From NCBI GenBank assembly GCA_945871045.1, contig CAMBUC010000077.1, positions 1 through 8,708 of the forward strand: a stretch of 8,708 bases of DNA, read 5' to 3'. This stretch comes from an uncultured bacterium (GTDB lineage Bacteria > Bacillota > Clostridia > Lachnospirales > Lachnospiraceae). A program made the translations under genes and the position numbers. The notes beneath the pieces are model-generated. The model was not told the DNA's origin. It made no database searches and saw only the letters and a program-made list of their open reading frames with translations. Below, one piece after another: positions 5,939-8,708 of the stretch. Position 1 is the stretch's first letter. Every line of letters begins with the position of its first letter.

Positions 5939-7711
5939 ATGAACAGTGCAAAAATAGAAAACCTTCTCAATCTGGCGCTTGATGTCAGCGAGCAGGAGCG
6001 CATGCGTTCTCCGGAACTGTCCGTGGGTTTTGAACCCGAGGACAACACGTGGGAGGTGATCGTAAGGTATTTCGGGGAATTACAGCCGCTTCAGAGTCAA
6101 TTTCCTGACTGGCAGATCACGGAACTTTTGAATGAGTATGCGATCATCCGGCTGCCGGAGTCGCAGATCGATCAACTGGCGGGGCTTCCACAGATCGAGT
6201 ATATTGAAAAACCGAAACAGTTATTTTTTGAGGCGGCGCAGGGTCGACGTGCCTCCTGCATGCTTCCGGTGCAGACCGGGAGAGGTGCTGTGGGCAGCAG
6301 GACGAACCTGACAGGAGCCGGTGTATTGGTGGCGGTGATCGACAGTGGGATCGATTACCGCCATCCTGATTTTCGTAATGCAGACGGGACAACGCGGATC
6401 GTGGCGTTGTGGGATCAGACGTCCGTACCACGCTCGGAGGAGGAAAAGGCCCCCGGTGGGTATTCACAGGGCGTAGAATATACGCGCGAACAGATCAATG
6501 ATGCACTTCAGGCACAGGATGCGATAGCAGCAGCGCAGATGGTTCCGCAGACGGATACCTCCGGTCACGGCACTCATGTCGCTGGCATCGCAGCCGGAAA
6601 CGGCAGGGCATCCGGTGGTGCAAACCGCGGCGTGGCCTATGAGAGTGAACTGATCATCGTAAAACTTGGTGTTCCCGGCGGCGGATCGTTTCCGAGGACA
6701 ACCGAACTGATGACAGCGGTGGATTACTGCATCCGAATGGCGAGAGAACTTTTGATGCCGCTGGCAGTCAATCTAAGTTTTGGAAATAACTACGGATCCC
6801 ACAGCGGCACTTCCTTGTTGGAAACCTACCTGACAGATATCGCCGGTTACTGGAAGTGTAATATCGTTGCGGGCAGCGGAAATGAAGCCACAAAACGGGT
6901 GCATACCGCTGGTGTGCTGGGCAGTAGGGAGAAGCGTATTGAACTGGCCGTTGCAGATTATGAGACCGGTTTGAACATTCAGTTGTGGAAATCCTATTCC
7001 GATCAGTTTACGATCACACTGATCCACCCAAACGAAAATCGAAGGGAAGTGATCGCTCCGGTGCCGGGAAGCAATCAGTTCCGGATGGAAAACACGACCG
7101 TTCTGGTTTATTACGGTGAGCCGAGTCCCTACAGTCAGTTTCAGGAAATATATTTTGAATTTTTGCCGGAAGAAAATGCGTATATTGATTCCGGTATTTG
7201 GCAGATCGTTTTAATGCCGGAGCGGATCGTGGATGGCGGTTATAACCTGTGGCTTCCGGCCGGTTCTGTGACCGGAACTTCCACCGGATTCCTAGATTCG
7301 GTGCCGGAGACAACGCTGACGATCCCGTCTACTGCTTTTGGCGTGATCACGGTCGGTGCCTATGATTCCTTCACGGATGCGCCTGCTGCGTTTTCCGGGC
7401 GTGGTTATACGAGAGCACTGGATCAGATCAAACCGGATCTGGTGGCGCCCGGTGTTGACATCCTCTCCTGCGCACCGGGCGGAGGCTATGCATCCCGGAC
7501 AGGTACTTCTATGGCAACACCTTTTGTAACCGGCGCAGCAGCGCTTCTCATGCAGTGGGGGATCGTGACCGGACGTGATCCGTATCTCTACGGGGAAAAG
7601 ATTCGGGCTTATTTGTTAAAGGGCGCCAGACGCTTGCCATCTATGAGTGACTATCCGAACCCGCACCTGGGATGGGGAGCGCTGTGTGTGAAAGATAGTT
7701 TACCTGAATAA
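5939..7711 (+). CDS. CspB-like subtilisin-family serine protease (S8)
   Basis: This 590-residue protease has the layout of clostridial Csp-type subtilases, which in spore-formers process the cortex hydrolase SleC during germination. A prodomain covers about 1-100 (VRYFGELQPL, YAIIRLPESQIDQL). The catalytic domain has Asp135 in AVIDSGIDYRHPDF, His210 in TSGHGTHVAG, the oxyanion Asn315 in AGSGNEA and Ser524 in TGTSMATPF, so the triad is intact. Between Asn315 and Ser524, about 320-455 form a beta-rich insertion like the Csp jelly-roll. The protein ends on HLGWGALCVKDSL. There is no signal peptide or anchor, which fits intracellular or spore-associated action. The ATG start follows a weak site, AGGAT, at 5925-5929. 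No SleC or partner csp gene is in the window, so the germination role is an analogy. It could equally be one of the many uncharacterised Lachnospiraceae S8 peptidases. Confidence 0.92.
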   Translation: MNSAKIENLLNLALDVSEQERMRSPELSVGFEPEDNTWEVIVRYFGELQPLQSQFPDWQITELLNEYAIIRLPESQIDQLAGLPQIEYIEKPKQLFFEAAQGRRASCMLPVQTGRGAVGSRTNLTGAGVLVAVIDSGIDYRHPDFRNADGTTRIVALWDQTSVPRSEEEKAPGGYSQGVEYTREQINDALQAQDAIAAAQMVPQTDTSGHGTHVAGIAAGNGRASGGANRGVAYESELIIVKLGVPGGGSFPRTTELMTAVDYCIRMARELLMPLAVNLSFGNNYGSHSGTSLLETYLTDIAGYWKCNIVAGSGNEATKRVHTAGVLGSREKRIELAVADYETGLNIQLWKSYSDQFTITLIHPNENRREVIAPVPGSNQFRMENTTVLVYYGEPSPYSQFQEIYFEFLPEENAYIDSGIWQIVLMPERIVDGGYNLWLPAGSVTGTSTGFLDSVPETTLTIPSTAFGVITVGAYDSFTDAPAAFSGRGYTRALDQIKPDLVAPGVDILSCAPGGGYASRTGTSMATPFVTGAAALLMQWGIVTGRDPYLYGEKIRAYLLKGARRLPSMSDYPNPHLGWGALCVKDSLPE

Positions 7712-7719
7712 AGTTTCTC

Positions 7720-7748
7720 TTGACAAAAAGAATCATATACGATACATT
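7720..7748 (+). promoter_or_regulatory. Promoter of the ParB-like/XRE gene pair
   Basis: TTGACA (7720-7725, perfect -35) and TACATT (7743-7748) are separated by 17 bp, with a predicted start near 7755 and a leader of about 37 bases. The spacer, -10 box and start all lie inside the inverted repeat at 7726-7773, so a protein bound there would block transcription. Confidence 0.6.
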
Positions 7749-7773
7749 TTATGGTATCATATATGGTTCTTTT
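7726..7773. repeat. 48-bp inverted repeat, operator or terminator
   Basis: Two 20-base arms (7726-7745 and 7754-7773) pair at 18 positions, plus one G-T pair and one C-A mismatch, around the 8-base loop ATTTTATG. The outer ends are AAAAGAA and TTCTTTT; the inner ends are GATAC and GTATC. The A/T tracts at both ends suggest a bidirectional terminator between the subtilase gene and the next unit. The position over the -10 box and start site suggests an operator. Both could be true. Confidence 0.75.
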
Positions 7774-7775
7774 GC

Positions 7776-7784
7776 GGAAGGGGA
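7776..7784 (+). promoter_or_regulatory. Ribosome binding site deciding the ParB-like gene start
   Basis: GGAAGGGGA lies 7 bases before the ATG at 7792. The in-frame TTG at 7720 overlaps the -35 box of the predicted promoter and has no such site, so it is not used as the start. Confidence 0.75.
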
Positions 7785-7791
7785 TGTTATA

Positions 7792-8526
7792 ATGAATGAG
7801 TGTCTTACAGTGTATCTGAAACTGGATATGGAAAAGAGTGCAGAAAATGAGGAGTTGATTGAGCGAATAGATGAGTTGCTTCTGACTGTTGGAATGAAGT
7901 ATTCCGGTGTGATGAACATGTATATTCCGGTGGACAGACAGAATCGTGATCAGGCAGTTTTTCGTGCGGAAGAATTATTAATGAATACAGATTGGCTGAG
8001 GGATATTTTGGCGTATAAGGAGATTGGACAGATGACAAACGCCTGTCCCATGGAAATGATTCAGACAGACATGATGTCGCATCCATCCCAGGAGAAACTG
8101 TGGTATTATGAACAATATTATCAGAAGAAGCATCAACTGCCACATGCGATCATAGTAGATGAGAATAAGCAACTCAGGGATGGATATATATCTTATCTTC
8201 TGGCTAAAAAGTATAATGTCAGCGTAGACGTCTGCGAAATGGTATCCGGACAACCATTGAGAAAAATTGTGATAGGAACTCATGTGAAATTTACGAAAGG
8301 AAACTGGAGAAAAAAGGATAAAAAGCGATATGTTTGGATATACGCTCTAAAAGAACCGGTGATTCCGGGAGATATTTTATTGGTGAAAACAACAAGAGGG
8401 ACAGACTTCATATGTGTAGATAGTATAAATTATGCTGCCGGAAAAGAGTTTTGTTCTAAATATAAAAAAGTCGAAAAACATCTTCACGTACATATGGAAG
8501 AAGGAGATACAAACTATGGGAAATAG
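7792..8526 (+). CDS. Protein of unrecognised family with a ParB-like central segment
   Basis: I do not recognise this 244-residue protein as a whole. Residues 1-90 form an alpha/beta region with the segment MNMYIPVDRQNRDQAVFRAEE at about 41-61. Residues 118-150 read HAIIVDENKQLRDGYISYLL and on to AKKYNVSVDVCEM. This has the spacing of the ParB/sulfiredoxin-like fold (strand, D/N turn, DGY or DGH, helix with LAKK, strand). Residues 162-236 look beta-rich and basic (KGNWRKKDKKRYVWIY, then IPGDILLVKTTRG). No signal peptide or membrane helix is present. It is preceded by its own promoter inside an inverted repeat. It overlaps the next gene, an XRE-type regulator, by 11 bp, so the two are almost certainly translated together. 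A role as toxin, nuclease or DNA-binding partner is possible but unproven. The coding sequence is slightly more AT-rich in style than the subtilase upstream. Confidence 0.8.
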   Translation: MNECLTVYLKLDMEKSAENEELIERIDELLLTVGMKYSGVMNMYIPVDRQNRDQAVFRAEELLMNTDWLRDILAYKEIGQMTNACPMEMIQTDMMSHPSQEKLWYYEQYYQKKHQLPHAIIVDENKQLRDGYISYLLAKKYNVSVDVCEMVSGQPLRKIVIGTHVKFTKGNWRKKDKKRYVWIYALKEPVIPGDILLVKTTRGTDFICVDSINYAAGKEFCSKYKKVEKHLHVHMEEGDTNYGK

Positions 8527-8708
8527 CATGGACTATATTTACTCATCAGGTGAACAGAAAATCGTAATAGAAGTGGAACAGCGGGATACGCGGCATTCTG
8601 TTATTGAGCAGTATGTTCAATGCCGGAAACTGAAAGGTATGACACAGGCGGAACTGGCGAAGCGAGCAGGGATTCCAAGAAGTAATATCACAAGATTTGA
8701 GAGCGGAA
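8516..8708 (+). CDS. XRE-family helix-turn-helix regulator, 3' end outside window
   Basis: This is a small DNA-binding protein cut by the window end; 64 residues are visible. It starts at ATG 8516 behind a strong AAGGAG (8501-8506, 9 bases away) and overlaps the end of the preceding gene in another frame. Residues 1-30 form an N-terminal extension (SSGEQKIVIEVEQRDTRHS). Residues 31-64 enter a Cro/C1-type HTH: VQCRKLKGMTQAELAKRAG gives helices 1-2, and IPRSNITRFESG gives the recognition helix and the usual ESG ending. Proteins with this outline are often antitoxins or autoregulators encoded second in a two-gene unit. It is the natural candidate to bind the inverted repeat at 7726-7773, which is an inference. 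An internal ATG at 8528 is a weaker alternative start. Confidence 0.85.
   Translation, partial: MGNSMDYIYSSGEQKIVIEVEQRDTRHSVIEQYVQCRKLKGMTQAELAKRAGIPRSNITRFESG

Noticed and set aside
7720..7791. Possible N-terminal extension of the ParB-like protein from TTG at 7720
   Set aside because: It would be translated from the inverted repeat and the -35 box, and has no ribosome binding site. The ATG at 7792 has a strong one.
1..8708. CRISPR arrays, tRNA or rRNA genes
   Set aside because: No regularly spaced direct repeats and no tRNA cloverleaf or rRNA-like sequence were seen on reading through.

Overview
The window looks like chromosomal DNA from a gut-type Clostridia, most likely Lachnospiraceae. 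This is inferred from the protein styles (a chemoreceptor with a clostridial-type signalling domain, a CspB-like subtilase, an AAA/DUF4143 ATPase), the strong AAGGAG-type ribosome binding sites and the moderate GC content. No taxonomic marker gene is present. Every intact gene reads on the plus strand.

Region by region: (1) 1-1708 holds the 3' part of a transmembrane methyl-accepting chemotaxis protein, closed by a textbook intrinsic terminator. (2) 1709-1956 is a non-coding junction. It contains a short minus-strand scrap of an IS91/Y2-type HUH transposase, then a near-consensus promoter whose predicted transcript begins with an imperfect hairpin. (3) 1957-4250 holds a complete AAA_14/DUF4143 ATPase with a C-terminal PD-(D/E)xK motif, then a complete alpha/beta-hydrolase of the carbohydrate-esterase type 30 bp downstream. 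(4) 4282-5793 is a gene graveyard. It contains an AraC-family regulator with two frameshifts, an amber codon and a large internal deletion, followed after a terminator by L-rhamnose isomerase (rhaA) with three internal deletions, one stop and one frameshift. Together these suggest a rhamnose or plant-glycan catabolic locus that has been lost while its esterase survives. (5) 5939-7711 is an intact CspB-like S8 subtilase with a prodomain, a complete Asp/His/Ser triad and an inserted beta-rich domain, and no signal peptide. (6) 7720-8708 is a two-gene unit: a 244-residue protein of unrecognised family with a ParB-like signature in the middle, overlapping an XRE-type helix-turn-helix protein that runs off the window end. 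Its promoter lies inside a 48-bp inverted repeat, which suggests autoregulation.

The most promising lead for something undescribed is this last unit. Its architecture (conserved-looking protein of unknown function, overlapping XRE regulator, palindromic promoter) resembles toxin-antitoxin or other self-regulated modules, but no toxin family is recognisable, so that reading is only a hypothesis.
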